A stretch of 64,000 nt of DNA from Serratia symbiotica (GTDB lineage Bacteria > Pseudomonadota > Gammaproteobacteria > Enterobacterales > Enterobacteriaceae), in contig NZ_CP050855.1 of the NCBI RefSeq assembly GCF_000821185.2, positions 2,976,001 to 3,040,000 of the forward strand, in the 5' to 3' direction. A model generated the notes under the pieces. It was not told where the DNA came from and searched no databases. It saw only the letters and a list, made by a program, of their open reading frames with translations. The position numbers and the translations under genes are program-made. Of this stretch, positions 1 to 10,820 are shown one piece after another; within the stretch, counting starts at the first letter, position 1, and every line of letters begins with the position of its first letter.

Positions 1-971
<971 letters not shown>

Positions 972-972
972 C

Positions 973-1161
973 ACAGATCGTCCTGCACATTGGACTCCGG
1001 CACAAAATGAGTGGCAGGCGTGGATGACCCACGCTTGCGAGTACTCGCTCGACGCCACTCACTGGCAACTGATGATGGAACAACCCCAAGTACAACATTG
1101 CGCACAGTCTATCCGTCTATGGCTTGCCGATACGCCAACTCAACCGGAGAACAGGGTATGA
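973..1161 (+). pseudogene. irp1: 3' fragment of HMWP1-type siderophore NRPS/PKS (thioesterase tail), cut by IS
   Basis: An open frame of 62 codons directly after the IS ends in TGA at 1159-1161. It overlaps the start of ybtU by the ATGA pattern. The residues around THWQLMMEQPQVQH resemble the C-terminal end of a type I thioesterase domain, where the catalytic His sits in a GDHFxMM-like motif. In yersiniabactin loci the gene just upstream of ybtU is irp1 (HMWP1), which ends in a thioesterase domain. The identification therefore rests on position plus this weak motif. The rest of the gene lies beyond the IS and outside the window. The IS separates this tail from the remainder of the domain, so product release is probably lost. 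Confidence 0.6.
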
Positions 1162-2258
1162 ACTCGTCCATTACCGCTAAACAACGCGTACTGATCGTCG
1201 GCGCTAAATTTGGAGAAATATATCTTAATGCTTTCATACAACCGCCTGAAGGATTGGAGTTAATGGGCTTACTGGCCCAGGGAAGCTCCCGATCACGAGA
1301 GTTGGCCTTCGCGTTTGGTATTCCGTTGTATACCTCGCTAGAACAGCTACCGGAGACGATTGATATTGCCTGTATCGTGGTACGCTCCACTGTCGCAGGG
1401 GGATCCGGCACGCAGCTCGCCAAGCATTTTCTGACACGTGGCGTACATGTCATTCAGGAACACCCGTTACATCCTGACGATCTGAATGCGCTGCAAGCGC
1501 TGGCGCAAGAAAACGGCTGCTGCTACTGGGTTAACTCTTTTTACCCACACACTCACGCAGGGCGCACCTGGATCAATGATGCACGTCAACGACGTCGTTG
1601 CCTGGGCAAGGCCGCGCAGTTTGCGCAAGTCACCACCAGCTGCCAGTTGCTCTACTCTTCGCTGGATATGCTGTTGCTGGCGCAAGGCGTTGATGCCACA
1701 ACGGTAAAGTCGGAAGTAGTCAGCAGTTTCGCCGATTTTCATGCTCTACGGCTCTACTGGCCCGATGGCGAGGCCTGTCTGTTACTGCAACGCTACTTAG
1801 ACCCTGCCGATCCTGATATGCACAGCCTAATCATGCACCGACAGCTTCTGAGCTGGCCGGAAGGCTACCTTTCGTTGGACGCAAGCTACGGGCCGGTTAT
1901 CTGGTCATCCAGCCTGTACGTCGACGAACATCAGGAAAATGCGCACAGTCTTTATCGTAGACCCGATATTCTGCACCCATCACCGGCACTTACGCGTTGC
2001 ACTGCCCCACTGACCTGGCGCGATTGCTGTGAAATCGCTGGCCCTGCTGGCGTGGCCTGGTTGTTGCAACAGTTCAGGGCGCATCTGGCAGGTACACCTG
2101 AGCCTCCGGCTTGTCATGCGACGCATCAGGTGGCGCTCTCACGATTATGGCAGCAGGTAATGCAGAACGTCGGCAATGCGGAAATACGCCACCTCACCCC
2201 ACCGCACCATGGCCTGTTGGATAACCTCCATCACCAAGAAAACGAGGAAGCGCTATGA
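1158..2258 (+). CDS. ybtU: Thiazolinyl imide reductase, yersiniabactin-type (YbtU/Irp3)
   Basis: NADPH-dependent reductase that converts one thiazoline ring of the growing siderophore to thiazolidine on the megasynthase. I place the start at 1158, in an ATGA overlap with the upstream megasynthase stop, rather than at an in-frame ATG at 1011. This gives 366 residues, the length I recall for Yersinia Irp3. The N-terminus RVLIVGAKFGEIYLNAF is a Rossmann GxxxG/A nucleotide site of the Gfo/Idh/MocA type. The gene overlaps ybtE by four bases (ATGA), so the two are translationally coupled. In Yersinia ybtT lies between them; it is absent here. The reading frame is intact. Confidence 0.88.
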   Translation: MNSSITAKQRVLIVGAKFGEIYLNAFIQPPEGLELMGLLAQGSSRSRELAFAFGIPLYTSLEQLPETIDIACIVVRSTVAGGSGTQLAKHFLTRGVHVIQEHPLHPDDLNALQALAQENGCCYWVNSFYPHTHAGRTWINDARQRRRCLGKAAQFAQVTTSCQLLYSSLDMLLLAQGVDATTVKSEVVSSFADFHALRLYWPDGEACLLLQRYLDPADPDMHSLIMHRQLLSWPEGYLSLDASYGPVIWSSSLYVDEHQENAHSLYRRPDILHPSPALTRCTAPLTWRDCCEIAGPAGVAWLLQQFRAHLAGTPEPPACHATHQVALSRLWQQVMQNVGNAEIRHLTPPHHGLLDNLHHQENEEAL

Positions 2259-3841
2259 CTGATCCAGAAATATTCGAACCACTTATCCGCCAGTTTCCTT
2301 CGCCCCTTGGCGAACAACTGGGTACCTGGGCTTCCCGCTATACGTCCAGTATTGCACTGATCGATAAGGATGAAACGCTGTCGTACCAGGCGCTTAATGA
2401 GCGCGTAGACCGACTCGCCGCTGGCCTGTTCACGCTGGGGCTACATTCAGGTGAGCGGGTGATTGTTCAGCTCCCCAACAGTTGCACTTTTGTCACACTG
2501 CTTTTTGCATTGTTACGTACTGGTGCTGTTCCCGTGTTGGCCATGCCCTCCCAACGCGCTGCCGACATCGACGCATTGATTGCACTGGCGGAACCTGCCG
2601 CCTACGTTATTCCAGGGGAAAGCCACGCAGAACTGGCCAAGCAAGTACGTGATAAACACGCCTGCCTACGTCATATCTTGGTGGCTGAGACATCACACAA
2701 CGAAAGAACCTTTACACCTCTTTTCTCCTTACAGGGTGAGCGATGTGAATGGCCTCATCCCGATGTTGCCGATACCGCGTTGCTGCTGCTTTCCGGTGGT
2801 ACTACGGGTACGCCAAAGCTTATTCCGCGTACGCATGCCGACTACAGCTATAACTTCAGTACCTCTGCACAGCTTTGCGAGATTAACCGAAACAGCGTGT
2901 ATCTCGCCGTTCTCCCCATCGCCCATAACTTTCCGCTGGCCTGCCCAGGAATTTTGGGTACCCTGTCATGCGGGGGAAAAGTGGTACTCGCCGACAACGC
3001 CAGTTGTGATGAGGTGATGCCGTTGATCGCCAGGAAAAAAGTCACTCATGTCGCATTAGTGCCGGCATTAGCACAATTATGGGTACAGGCCAGAGAGTGG
3101 GAAAATAGCGATCTCTCTTCCCTGCGCGTCATTCAGGTGGGCGGCGCACGGCTAGACCCTACTTTGGCAGAAAAGATCATCACTACCATCGGCGGTATTT
3201 TGCAGCAGGTATATGGCATGGCAGAAGGCTTATTATGCTACACCCGTTTGGACGATCCCCGATCAACGGTGTTAAATACTCAAGGACGCCCGCTATCACC
3301 TTACGATGAAGTCAGAATTGTCGATGAGGACGAAAACGACGTATTACCTGGTAAGATAGGGCAACTGCTGACGCGCGGCCCCTACACCATTGCTGGCTAC
3401 TATCGTGCCCCAGCCCACAACGCGCAGGCATTCACCATTGAAGGATTTTATCGCACCGGAGACTGTGTGCGCTGTGATGAATGGGGAAATATGCAGGTCG
3501 TAGGCCGTATTAAAGAGCAAATCAATCGTGCTGGAGAAAAAATCGCCGCTGCGGAAGTCGAGTCCATGCTGATGCGTCTGCCCAATATTGAGGATTGCGC
3601 CGTCGTCGCAGTACCCGATCCCCTGCTCGGCGAGCGAATTTGCGCGTTCATCATCCCCCCACCGGTTCACTCCAATATTCAACAATGGCGCGAATACCTA
3701 GGCAATATGGGAATTAGCTTGTGGAAAATTCCTGATCAGTTTGAATTTTTGTATCACTGGCCGTTAACCACCGTTGGCAAGATAGACAAAAAGCGTCTGG
3801 TTGCGCTGGCCGCTGAACGTTACGTCGAGAACTCCCGATAA
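2255..3841 (+). CDS. ybtE: Salicyl-AMP ligase, yersiniabactin-type (YbtE)
   Basis: Adenylates salicylate with ATP and loads it on the N-terminal carrier domain of the megasynthase HMWP2, starting siderophore assembly in the cytoplasm. It has 528 residues, close to the usual 525 or so. Adenylation-domain motifs appear in order: LLLSGGTTGTPK (phosphate loop, about residue 175), YGMAEG (about 321), YRTGD (about 397), NRAGEKIAAAEVE (hinge, about 423) and TTVGKIDKK with the catalytic Lys near the C-terminus (about 510). It overlaps ybtU by ATGA. It is followed by a hairpin and the Fur-controlled fyuA gene. The frame is undamaged although the upstream megasynthase is broken. Confidence 0.93.
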   Translation: MTDPEIFEPLIRQFPSPLGEQLGTWASRYTSSIALIDKDETLSYQALNERVDRLAAGLFTLGLHSGERVIVQLPNSCTFVTLLFALLRTGAVPVLAMPSQRAADIDALIALAEPAAYVIPGESHAELAKQVRDKHACLRHILVAETSHNERTFTPLFSLQGERCEWPHPDVADTALLLLSGGTTGTPKLIPRTHADYSYNFSTSAQLCEINRNSVYLAVLPIAHNFPLACPGILGTLSCGGKVVLADNASCDEVMPLIARKKVTHVALVPALAQLWVQAREWENSDLSSLRVIQVGGARLDPTLAEKIITTIGGILQQVYGMAEGLLCYTRLDDPRSTVLNTQGRPLSPYDEVRIVDEDENDVLPGKIGQLLTRGPYTIAGYYRAPAHNAQAFTIEGFYRTGDCVRCDEWGNMQVVGRIKEQINRAGEKIAAAEVESMLMRLPNIEDCAVVAVPDPLLGERICAFIIPPPVHSNIQQWREYLGNMGISLWKIPDQFEFLYHWPLTTVGKIDKKRLVALAAERYVENSR

Positions 3842-3856
3842 TCACCGACCTGACAG

Positions 3857-3890
3857 ACCCGAAACAGGTTGAAATAAATCCGTTTCGGGT
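3857..3890 (+). terminator. Hairpin between ybtE and fyuA
   Basis: A perfect 9-bp inverted repeat, ACCCGAAAC and GTTTCGGGT, separated by 16 nt, lies 16 nt after the ybtE stop. No run of T follows, so it may be a weak terminator, an RNA-stability element or a processing site that separates the biosynthetic transcript from fyuA. Confidence 0.45.
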
Positions 3891-3900
3891 AGATCTCAAC

Positions 3901-3919
3901 AGAAGTGATTATCATTATC
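3901..3919 (+). promoter_or_regulatory. Fur box upstream of fyuA
   Basis: The reverse complement of this stretch begins GATAATGATAATCA and matches about 15 of 19 positions of the classical Fur consensus GATAATGATAATCATTATC. It lies about 50 bp before the fyuA ATG. This predicts iron-Fur repression of the receptor gene, as known for fyuA in Yersinia. Confidence 0.75.
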
Positions 3920-3967
3920 AATTAAATTGATCGGGATTTTTCTACCATTTAACAAGGAATCATAACA

Positions 3968-5983
3968 ATGAATATCATACGGCTTTATACTTGGACTTTG
4001 GGGGTGCTGCTCTCTGCGAGCGTTGATGCTCAGATCTCACAGCAAGATGACCACAGGATAGTGGTCACTGCCAGTAAACAATCCTCCCGCTCGGCATCCG
4101 CGAATAATGTCTCTTCTACTGTTGTCAGTGCGCCTGAATTAAGCGCTGCCGCTGTCACCAGCAGCGATAAACTGGTCAGGGTATTACCAGGGCTGAACAT
4201 TGAAAATAGCGGTAGCCTAATTTTCTCGACGGTCTCACTGCGTGGCGTCTCCTCGGCACAGGATTTCTATAATCCCGCCGTCACCCTTTATGTCGATGGT
4301 GTTCCGCAGCTTTCTACTAATACCATCCAGGCGCTTACTGACGTACAGAGCGTGGAGCTGCTACGCGGCCCACAGGGAACCTTGTACGGAAAAAGCGCCC
4401 AGGGCGGGATCATCAATATCGTGACTCAGCAGCCGGATAGTCTGCCGCGCGGCTACATTGAGGGCAGCGTCAGCAGCCGTGACAGCTACCGCAGCAAGCT
4501 CAATCTCAGCGGCCCCATTCAGGAGGGATTACTTTACGGCAGCATGACCCTGCTACGTCAGGTTGATAACGGCAACATGATTAACCCTGCCACTGGCAGC
4601 ACTGATTTAGGGGGTTCACGTACCAGCGCCGGTAATGTCAAGCTACGACTGGCTCCAGACGATCACCCCTGGGAGATGAGTTTTTCAGCCTCGCGCGACT
4701 GTACCCGCGCCACACAGGATACTTACGTTTCCTGGGATGACATAAAAAGCCGTCAACTGATAATAGGCAACGGCGCACCTGATCCTTCTCTGCGGCGCTG
4801 TACTGATAGCCAGACGCTAAATGGCAAATACACCACCGACAATTGGGCTTTTAACCTGATCAGCAGTTGGCAACAACAGCATTATTCACGGACCTTCCCG
4901 ACTGGAACATTACTGGTTAACCTACCTCAGCGCTGGAATCAGGATGTTCAAGAACTGCGCGCCGCCACCTATGGTGAAGCTCGCCCCATTGATATGGTAT
5001 TGGGGCTTTATCGCCAGAATACGCGCGAGAAGGTGAATGCAACTTACGACATGCTATCAATGCGTATGAACAACAATGGCTACACTAGCGCTGAAACACT
5101 GGCAGCTTACAGTGACCTGACATGGCATTTAACCGATCGATTCAACATCGGGGGCGGCGTCCGTTATTCTCACGATAAGGCAAGCACCCAGTATCATGGC
5201 AATATGCTCAACACCCCGTTTGGCGATAGCGGAAAGAATCATGATCACCAGGTACTCAGCCAACTCTCCACGGGCTATATGCTTACCGATGATTGGCGGG
5301 TCTATACCCGTATTGCACAAGGATATAAACCTTCTGGTTTCAATATCGTACCCTCGCCTAGACTTGATGCAAAACCCTTTATAGCGGAACAATCCATCAA
5401 CTATGAGATCGGCACCGGTTACGCCTCCTCCAGTGTGCAATTACAAGCCGCAACCTTCCATACCCATACACGAGACATGCAGCTCTATTCCGGCCCGGTC
5501 GGGATGCAAACATTAAGTAACGCTGGCACATCCGATGCCAGTGGCGTGGAATTTGAGGCAAAATGGCTGTTCGCACCGGGTTGGTCATGGGATTTGAACG
5601 GCAATGTGGTACGTTCCAAGTTTACTAATAGCAGCGCGCTGTATAGCGGAAACCGGGTACCCTTTGTACCACGCTACCGTGCTGGAAGCAGTCTGAACGG
5701 AGTGATTGACACAAATTATGGTGCCCTGATGACGCGCCTGGCGGTAAATCTGGTGGGACCGCACAATTTTGATGGCAATAATCAGTTGCAACAGGGAACC
5801 TATGCCACATTGGATACCCAACTGGGCTGGCAGGCGACCGAATTTATGAATATTTCTGTCTATGTCGATAACCTGTTAGATCGCCGCTACCACACCTTCG
5901 GTTATGTTAGCGGCAATGGCGCCTTAGCACAGGCCAATATCGGGCGAACCATCGGCATTAACACACGCATTGATTTTTTCTGA
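3968..5983 (+). CDS. fyuA: TonB-dependent yersiniabactin/pesticin receptor FyuA
   Basis: Outer-membrane receptor that imports ferric yersiniabactin using TonB energy. It has 671 residues (the Yersinia protein has 673) and is closely similar to it along the whole length. It has a signal peptide of about 22 residues ending near SVDAQ and a TonB box-like RIVVTASKQ at about 31-39. The plug carries LLRGPQGTLYGKSAQGG (about 130-148), and the beta-barrel ends in a Phe-terminated strand (RTIGINTRIDFF). The ATG at 3968 has AAGGA about 10 nt upstream. The frame is intact, so the cell could still take up the siderophore even if its own synthesis is interrupted by the IS upstream. Confidence 0.96.
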   Translation: MNIIRLYTWTLGVLLSASVDAQISQQDDHRIVVTASKQSSRSASANNVSSTVVSAPELSAAAVTSSDKLVRVLPGLNIENSGSLIFSTVSLRGVSSAQDFYNPAVTLYVDGVPQLSTNTIQALTDVQSVELLRGPQGTLYGKSAQGGIINIVTQQPDSLPRGYIEGSVSSRDSYRSKLNLSGPIQEGLLYGSMTLLRQVDNGNMINPATGSTDLGGSRTSAGNVKLRLAPDDHPWEMSFSASRDCTRATQDTYVSWDDIKSRQLIIGNGAPDPSLRRCTDSQTLNGKYTTDNWAFNLISSWQQQHYSRTFPTGTLLVNLPQRWNQDVQELRAATYGEARPIDMVLGLYRQNTREKVNATYDMLSMRMNNNGYTSAETLAAYSDLTWHLTDRFNIGGGVRYSHDKASTQYHGNMLNTPFGDSGKNHDHQVLSQLSTGYMLTDDWRVYTRIAQGYKPSGFNIVPSPRLDAKPFIAEQSINYEIGTGYASSSVQLQAATFHTHTRDMQLYSGPVGMQTLSNAGTSDASGVEFEAKWLFAPGWSWDLNGNVVRSKFTNSSALYSGNRVPFVPRYRAGSSLNGVIDTNYGALMTRLAVNLVGPHNFDGNNQLQQGTYATLDTQLGWQATEFMNISVYVDNLLDRRYHTFGYVSGNGALAQANIGRTIGINTRIDFF

Positions 5984-6169
5984 GCCTCAGTTTTATAGCC
6001 AATGGCAGGCGCTGCCCGATATAAGTCAACATCACGGCATAGGCTGCAAAAGCCGCACTTTAGGCTGTATCCCGCCATTGCACCTGACCGCCGCTGGTGG
6101 TCATTGGCCGGACACACTCTAGTCGTCCTTGCACTTTCAGCGAGGAGGACACCCTTTTTACTGTTCGCG

Positions 6170-7174
6170 TTATCGCGGCGCTACAAAGCCAACTGCCTGA
6201 TAGACTTTCGCCAAGGTTTCCTGCGCACGCGCACGCGCCTTAGCAGCACCGTCACACATCACCTGCTGCAAGTAGGCTTCGTCTTTGCGCAAGCTGTAGT
6301 AACGCTGTTGCAATTCGCTCAACATGCCGGACACAGCTTCCGCCACCACGCCTTTTAGCTGGCCGTACATCTGGCCAGCAAACTCAGCTTCCAACTGAAC
6401 GATGCTTTTGCCCGTCACACCGGAGAGGATATCCAGCAGGTTGGAGACGCCCGCTTTGTTGGCCACGTCATAACGGATGACCGGCGGCTCTTCGGAGTCG
6501 GTCATCGCACGTTTGATTTTTTTAGTCACCGCATTCGGATCTTCCAGCAGGCCAATGACGTTATTACGGTTGTCGTCCGACTTAGACATCTTCTTGTGCG
6601 GTTCCTGCAACGACATCACACGCGCGCCGGACTTAGGAATGAACGGCTCAGGCACTTTGAACACCTCACCATACAGCGCGTTAAAACGCTGGCTCACATC
6701 ACGGCTCAACTCCAGATGCTGTTTTTGGTCTTCACCAACCGGCACCTGATGAGTCTGATACAGTAGGATGTCCGCCGCCATCAGCACCGGGTAGCTGAAC
6801 AGACCAGCGTTGATGTTCTCTGCGTAGCGAGTGGATTTGTCCTTGAACTGAGTCATGCGGCTCAACTCACCGAAATAGGTGTAGCAATTCAGCACCCAGC
6901 CCAGTTGAGTATGCTCCGGTACATGCGACTGCACGAAGATAGTACTCCTTTCCGGATCAATGCCACAGGCCAGGTACAATGCCAGTGTATCCAGCGTAGC
7001 TTTACGCAGTTGCTCCGCATCTTGACGCACAGTGATGGCGTGTAGATCAACGATACAGTAGATACAGTCGTAGTCATCCTGCATCTGAACCCACTGACGC
7101 AGCGCCCCCATGTAGTTGCCAATGGTCAGTTCGCCGGACGGCTGTGCGCCACTAAATACGATGGGCTTACTCAT
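6170..7174 (-). CDS. trpS: Tryptophanyl-tRNA synthetase
   Basis: Charges tRNA-Trp with tryptophan using ATP. It has 334 residues, as in E. coli. The class I signatures are present: PSGELTIGN (HIGH-like) near residues 12-20 and KKMSKS near 193-198. It is the last gene of the dam-rpe-gph-trpS run, starting 2 nt after the gph stop, so it is presumably cotranscribed from upstream. The siderophore locus ends on the opposite strand about 190 bp beyond its stop (convergent). Confidence 0.97.
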   Translation of the reverse strand: MSKPIVFSGAQPSGELTIGNYMGALRQWVQMQDDYDCIYCIVDLHAITVRQDAEQLRKATLDTLALYLACGIDPERSTIFVQSHVPEHTQLGWVLNCYTYFGELSRMTQFKDKSTRYAENINAGLFSYPVLMAADILLYQTHQVPVGEDQKQHLELSRDVSQRFNALYGEVFKVPEPFIPKSGARVMSLQEPHKKMSKSDDNRNNVIGLLEDPNAVTKKIKRAMTDSEEPPVIRYDVANKAGVSNLLDILSGVTGKSIVQLEAEFAGQMYGQLKGVVAEAVSGMLSELQQRYYSLRKDEAYLQQVMCDGAAKARARAQETLAKVYQAVGFVAPR

Positions 7175-7176
7175 GT

Positions 7177-7875
7177 TTAAATTTCCTGATCCTCTAAAGA
7201 TGACAGCCCAAGAACGGGCAACAAATCGGCGAAGCGTTCCAGCACACAGTCAGGGTGGCTCAGGGCAATCGACTCACCATAGTTATAACCATAGGCCAGA
7301 CCCACACATGGGCAACCTGCGCCCTGTGCCGCCTGGATATCATTGCGTGAATCGCCGACGAACAACAACTCGTTGGCACGCAGGCCGAGCTTGCCAAGCG
7401 CCAGATATAGCGGTGCCGGATGCGGTTTCTTTTCCGTCACATCATCACCACCGATCACCAGCGAGAAATAGTCACCAATGGCAAACGTAGCCAGTAAAGG
7501 GGCGACAAACAGCGTCGGCTTATTGGTCACCAGCGCCATCAGATAACCTTGTGCGGCCAGATGGGCCAGCGTCTCTTTTACCTGCGGGAACAGGCGGCTA
7601 CCGCTGTCGATAGTTTGTGCATAGAAATGATCGAAGCGTTCACGCAGTTGGCTAGCCTGCTGCGGTGAGGCTGCCGCTTCCGTCCAGCACAGTGCACGCT
7701 GCACCAGTATGTCGGCACCGTTACCGATCCAAGTGCCAACACGCGCTTCCCCCGCTGGCGGCAACCCCATTTCCACCAAGGCCAGATCGAGAGCAACCGC
7801 CAAGCTTGGCACACTATCCACCAGCGTGCCATCCAGATCAAAAGCCAAAGCGCGGATGGCGGAAAAATCAGCCAT
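7177..7875 (-). CDS. gph: Phosphoglycolate phosphatase
   Basis: HAD-superfamily phosphatase that dephosphorylates 2-phosphoglycolate, a product of DNA 3'-end repair. It has 232 residues, somewhat shorter at the C-terminus than the roughly 250 of E. coli. HAD motif I is [12 protein letters not shown] (about 10-21), the Thr motif is LVTNKPT, the Lys motif is EKKPHP, and motif IV is [12 protein letters not shown]. The start overlaps the rpe stop by 8 nt and the stop is 2 nt from trpS, so it sits inside a tight operon. Confidence 0.95.
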   Translation of the reverse strand: MADFSAIRALAFDLDGTLVDSVPSLAVALDLALVEMGLPPAGEARVGTWIGNGADILVQRALCWTEAAASPQQASQLRERFDHFYAQTIDSGSRLFPQVKETLAHLAAQGYLMALVTNKPTLFVAPLLATFAIGDYFSLVIGGDDVTEKKPHPAPLYLALGKLGLRANELLFVGDSRNDIQAAQGAGCPCVGLAYGYNYGESIALSHPDCVLERFADLLPVLGLSSLEDQEI

Positions 7876-8545
7876 AAACCACCTTCGCCAGTTCGCTGCG
7901 CATGTCGTCGATCACCTTGCGGTAATCCGGCTTGCCGAAAATCGCCGACCCAGCAACGAACATGTCGGCACCCGCAGCAGCGATCTCGGCGATATTATCG
8001 ACTTTCACCCCGCCATCGACTTCCAGACGAATATCGCGGCCGCTTGCGTCGATCAACTTGCGCACTTGGCGCAGCTTGCCCAACGTGCCGTGAATAAATG
8101 ACTGACCACCGAACCCCGGATTCACCGACATTATTAGGATCACGTCGATTTTATCCATCACGTAGTCGAGGTAGCTCAGCGGGGTAGCGGGGTTAAATAC
8201 CAGGCCAGCCTTGCAGCCGTGCTCTTGGATCAGTTGAAGGGTGCGAGCGATATGTTCGGAGGCTTCAGGGTGGAAAGTGATATAGGTCGCGCCAGCCTTG
8301 GCGAAGTCAGGCACGATGCGATCCACCGGTTTCACCATCAAGTGCACATCGATCGGCGCGCTAATGCCGTAATTGCGCAGCGCTTCACACACCATCGGGC
8401 CGATGGTCAAATTAGGAACATAGTGGTTATCCATGACATCGAAGTGCACCACATCGCCGCCCGCGGCCAGCATGTTAGCGGTATCTTCACCTAACCGGGC
8501 AAAATCTGCCGACAGAATGGACGGGGCAATCAAAAACTTTTTCAT
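7868..8545 (-). CDS. rpe: Ribulose-phosphate 3-epimerase
   Basis: Interconverts ribulose 5-phosphate and xylulose 5-phosphate in the pentose phosphate pathway. I chose the start at 8545 ([11 protein letters not shown]) rather than 12 nt upstream. It carries GGAG at a proper distance and gives 225 residues, the family length. The TIM-barrel residues are visible: [12 protein letters not shown] (metal-binding His/Asp), [27 protein letters not shown] and LEVDGGV. The end overlaps gph by 8 nt. Confidence 0.97.
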   Translation of the reverse strand: MKKFLIAPSILSADFARLGEDTANMLAAGGDVVHFDVMDNHYVPNLTIGPMVCEALRNYGISAPIDVHLMVKPVDRIVPDFAKAGATYITFHPEASEHIARTLQLIQEHGCKAGLVFNPATPLSYLDYVMDKIDVILIMSVNPGFGGQSFIHGTLGKLRQVRKLIDASGRDIRLEVDGGVKVDNIAEIAAAGADMFVAGSAIFGKPDYRKVIDDMRSELAKVVYG

Positions 8546-8576
8546 CCGCTTCTCCACACTCTTAGGGGTCGAATGT

Positions 8577-9413
8577 TTATACGCCGGGGCATTTCCCGGT
8601 TCCGCAATACAGTGCCAAAAGCTCGTTCACTTTACCACGCCCAAAAGCATTGCGGCTGATAGTACGGCGTGCCTTTACCACATACAATGAAGCTTGCTGG
8701 TACCAGTCACGTGTCAACTCAGTATCATGATTGGAAATCAATACTGGCACCTGGCTCTCTATAGAAAGCTGATGCGCCATCCGCGCTAGATCCTGCTGGT
8801 CGATAATGCTGAAGTTATTGGTGTGATAAGCAGTGAAATTCGCCGTCGCCGACAAGGGCGCATAAGGCGGATCGCAATACACCACCGTACCGCGTATCGC
8901 CTTTGCCATGGTAGTACGGTAATGCTCACAGACAAAAGTGGCATTGCGGGATTTTTCAGCAAACCAGTACAGCTCTTCCTCAGGGAAGTAGGGTTTCTTA
9001 TAACGACCAAAAGGCACGTTGAACTCGCCGCGTAGATTATAGCGACACAAGCCGTTATAGCAGTGGCGGTTCAGATATAGAAACAGCAGTGCCCGACGAT
9101 AGGCATCGATGCTAGCATTGAACTCTTTCCGCAACAGGTAAAATTGATCTGAGTTATTAAATTCATTGGTGAAAAGAATACGGACATCGCGCACAAAATC
9201 GTCTGTGCACAGCTTAACGATGTTATACAGGTTGATAAGATCGCTGTTGATGTCGGCGAGAATATAGGCATCGTACTCTGTATTCAGGAAAACTGAACCT
9301 GCCCCCACAAATGGCTCGATTAAGCAGTCTCCCGCTGGCAGATGACGACGGATCTCGTCCACCAACGGGTACTTTCCACCAGCCCATTTTAAAAAAGCGC
9401 GGTTTTTCTTCAT
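8577..9413 (-). CDS. dam: DNA adenine methylase (GATC-specific)
   Basis: Methylates adenine N6 in GATC, used in mismatch-repair strand choice, replication timing and phase variation. It has 278 residues, equal to E. coli Dam. The AdoMet motif is [11 protein letters not shown] (about 7-17) with FVGAGSVF (about 35-42). The catalytic DPPY lies in [13 protein letters not shown] (about 178-190). It lies about 30 bp upstream of rpe, between damX and rpe as in E. coli. Its presence is relevant to the divergent PapI-like regulator of the fimbrial locus in this window. Confidence 0.97.
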   Translation of the reverse strand: MKKNRAFLKWAGGKYPLVDEIRRHLPAGDCLIEPFVGAGSVFLNTEYDAYILADINSDLINLYNIVKLCTDDFVRDVRILFTNEFNNSDQFYLLRKEFNASIDAYRRALLFLYLNRHCYNGLCRYNLRGEFNVPFGRYKKPYFPEEELYWFAEKSRNATFVCEHYRTTMAKAIRGTVVYCDPPYAPLSATANFTAYHTNNFSIIDQQDLARMAHQLSIESQVPVLISNHDTELTRDWYQQASLYVVKARRTISRNAFGRGKVNELLALYCGTGKCPGV

Positions 9414-9497
9414 GCCGTCAATTAGCTACTTATATAATGCAGAGCGGCGGATTGTACTCTGTTTCAGACGGCACGTCAGTGCGCATATCTAAATGAT

Positions 9498-10472
9498 TTA
9501 TTTTTTAAGCTCTTGCTGGACTTGACGTGCAGACCGAACCCAAGGTTTTTTCACCTGCACATCCGCCGGCAACGTGACTATGGCACGCTTCGCTTCCTCA
9601 GAAGACGCATAGTTACCACTCACCAACACATACCAGGGTTTGCCGTTACGTTGGGTGGGGTATACCAGGTAGTTTTGCAGCTTCTGCTGCTTAGCGTAGG
9701 CATGCAATGTATCAGGGCGCGAGGCACTGCTCAGTTGCAGGGTATAGTGGTTCCCCACTGCGGACTGCAAGGCACTGCCGCTTACCGTTCCCGCCTTGGC
9801 AGAAGAGGCTAAGGTTGATGCTGACACCGTGGTTGGCGCTTTATGGTGCGTAGTGGCCGATTTGCTGGCGGTTTTGGCCTGCGGCGCACTCCCCTGAAGC
9901 GGATGCATGGCTTCTCTCGCCGCTGCGCTGTTCATTACTGTCGCCGACGCCGTCGGCAATGTTGATTGCACCCCGATTTTGCCTTGAGTCACTGTGTCAA
10001 CCTGCCCTTGCTGCGAAGAGAGCGCATCCACCATATTGCCCGGCAGCTCGATACGCTGCCGCGCCCCACCTTGCGGGGGTAACGGCTGGGCTTGCGTCGG
10101 CGTGCTGGCGATCGGCGGAACGCTGACATTCTGTGGCTGAGACGTTGTGCTCACGCCAACATTACCATGGGTATCGGTGGTACCACCTACTACGCCATTG
10201 TTGCTGGTAACCAGTGCCGAAGAACCGGACAGGTTGATATCTTTGGCCACGCCGTTTTGCGTGCCTTCCTGCGCTGTTTCATGTTTGGTCGGTGCCTTCA
10301 ACGCCGAACCCATACCGACAACCAGCAGTAGCAACACCAAAACACCGATACCTATCATCAAATGCTGACGCGATACGGCAAAACGAGATACCACAGCCGG
10401 TTTGCGCGAGTGCATAGGACGACGATCACGGCTATCAGGTCTGAGATCGTCTTCCGGTTTAAACTCATCCAT
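9498..10472 (-). CDS. damX: Cell-division SPOR-domain protein DamX
   Basis: Septal-ring membrane protein that binds denuded peptidoglycan through a C-terminal SPOR domain. I start it at MDEFKPED (10472), which carries GGAGGG upstream, giving 324 residues against roughly 430 in E. coli. The shortening is in the low-complexity periplasmic linker and in the acidic cytoplasmic part. A single membrane segment, LMIGIGVLVLLLLVVGMG, lies at about 38-55. A Thr/Ser/Ala/Pro-rich linker follows, and the SPOR domain begins near HYTLQLSSASRPDTL and ends about residue 320. It is between aroB and dam as in other enterobacteria. Confidence 0.93.
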   Translation of the reverse strand: MDEFKPEDDLRPDSRDRRPMHSRKPAVVSRFAVSRQHLMIGIGVLVLLLLVVGMGSALKAPTKHETAQEGTQNGVAKDINLSGSSALVTSNNGVVGGTTDTHGNVGVSTTSQPQNVSVPPIASTPTQAQPLPPQGGARQRIELPGNMVDALSSQQGQVDTVTQGKIGVQSTLPTASATVMNSAAAREAMHPLQGSAPQAKTASKSATTHHKAPTTVSASTLASSAKAGTVSGSALQSAVGNHYTLQLSSASRPDTLHAYAKQQKLQNYLVYPTQRNGKPWYVLVSGNYASSEEAKRAIVTLPADVQVKKPWVRSARQVQQELKK

Positions 10473-10571
10473 CTGAAACCCTCCAACTAGAAGCAAAAGC
10501 CCACCATTGTGGCACGGGCAGATTAACCCGATGATAGCAAAGCGACACCTGTCATGCTTTATTCATTAGTA

Positions 10572-10776
10572 ATATACCCGCCCTACTTCAAGTTGCCTGT
10601 GCATTAGCGTTCCTCGCTCACCCCAGTCACTGACGGGTATAAGCGACTGGAGGATTAATGAATCTCATCCCTGAGGTTCAGCCTGCGGCCCAGCGCAAGC
10701 GCTGTTCAAATCGCTTCCCAACCAATTTGTCGCTGCGTTGCCGCCTTCCTGTAACTCGAATTATTTAGGGTGTAAT
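10572..10776 (-). repeat. Interspersed repeat RE1, long form (about 205 bp)
   Basis: This intergenic element begins ATACCCGCC and ends in TTATTTAGGGTGTA. It is the inverted counterpart of the element at 32402-32602, and both share an inner module with CAGCCTGCGGCCCAGCGC. A short relative is at 19804-19930. The ends form an ATACCC/GGGTAT inverted repeat. It fills most of the 348-bp damX-aroB gap; I see no gene there. From memory, similar elements are common between genes of Serratia and Yersinia. Confidence 0.8.
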
Positions 10777-10820
10777 AGATATCAACGGCGGCTAAGCCAC
10801 GGTGACTTTGCCTGATTTAG

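Noticed and set aside
1011..1157. In-frame upstream extension of ybtU (start at 1011)
   Set aside because: It overlaps another open frame with thioesterase-like sequence. The start at 1158 gives an ATGA overlap and the exact family length of 366.
5984..6169. Possible remnant gene between fyuA and trpS
   Set aside because: Frames on both strands are short and give no recognisable motif.
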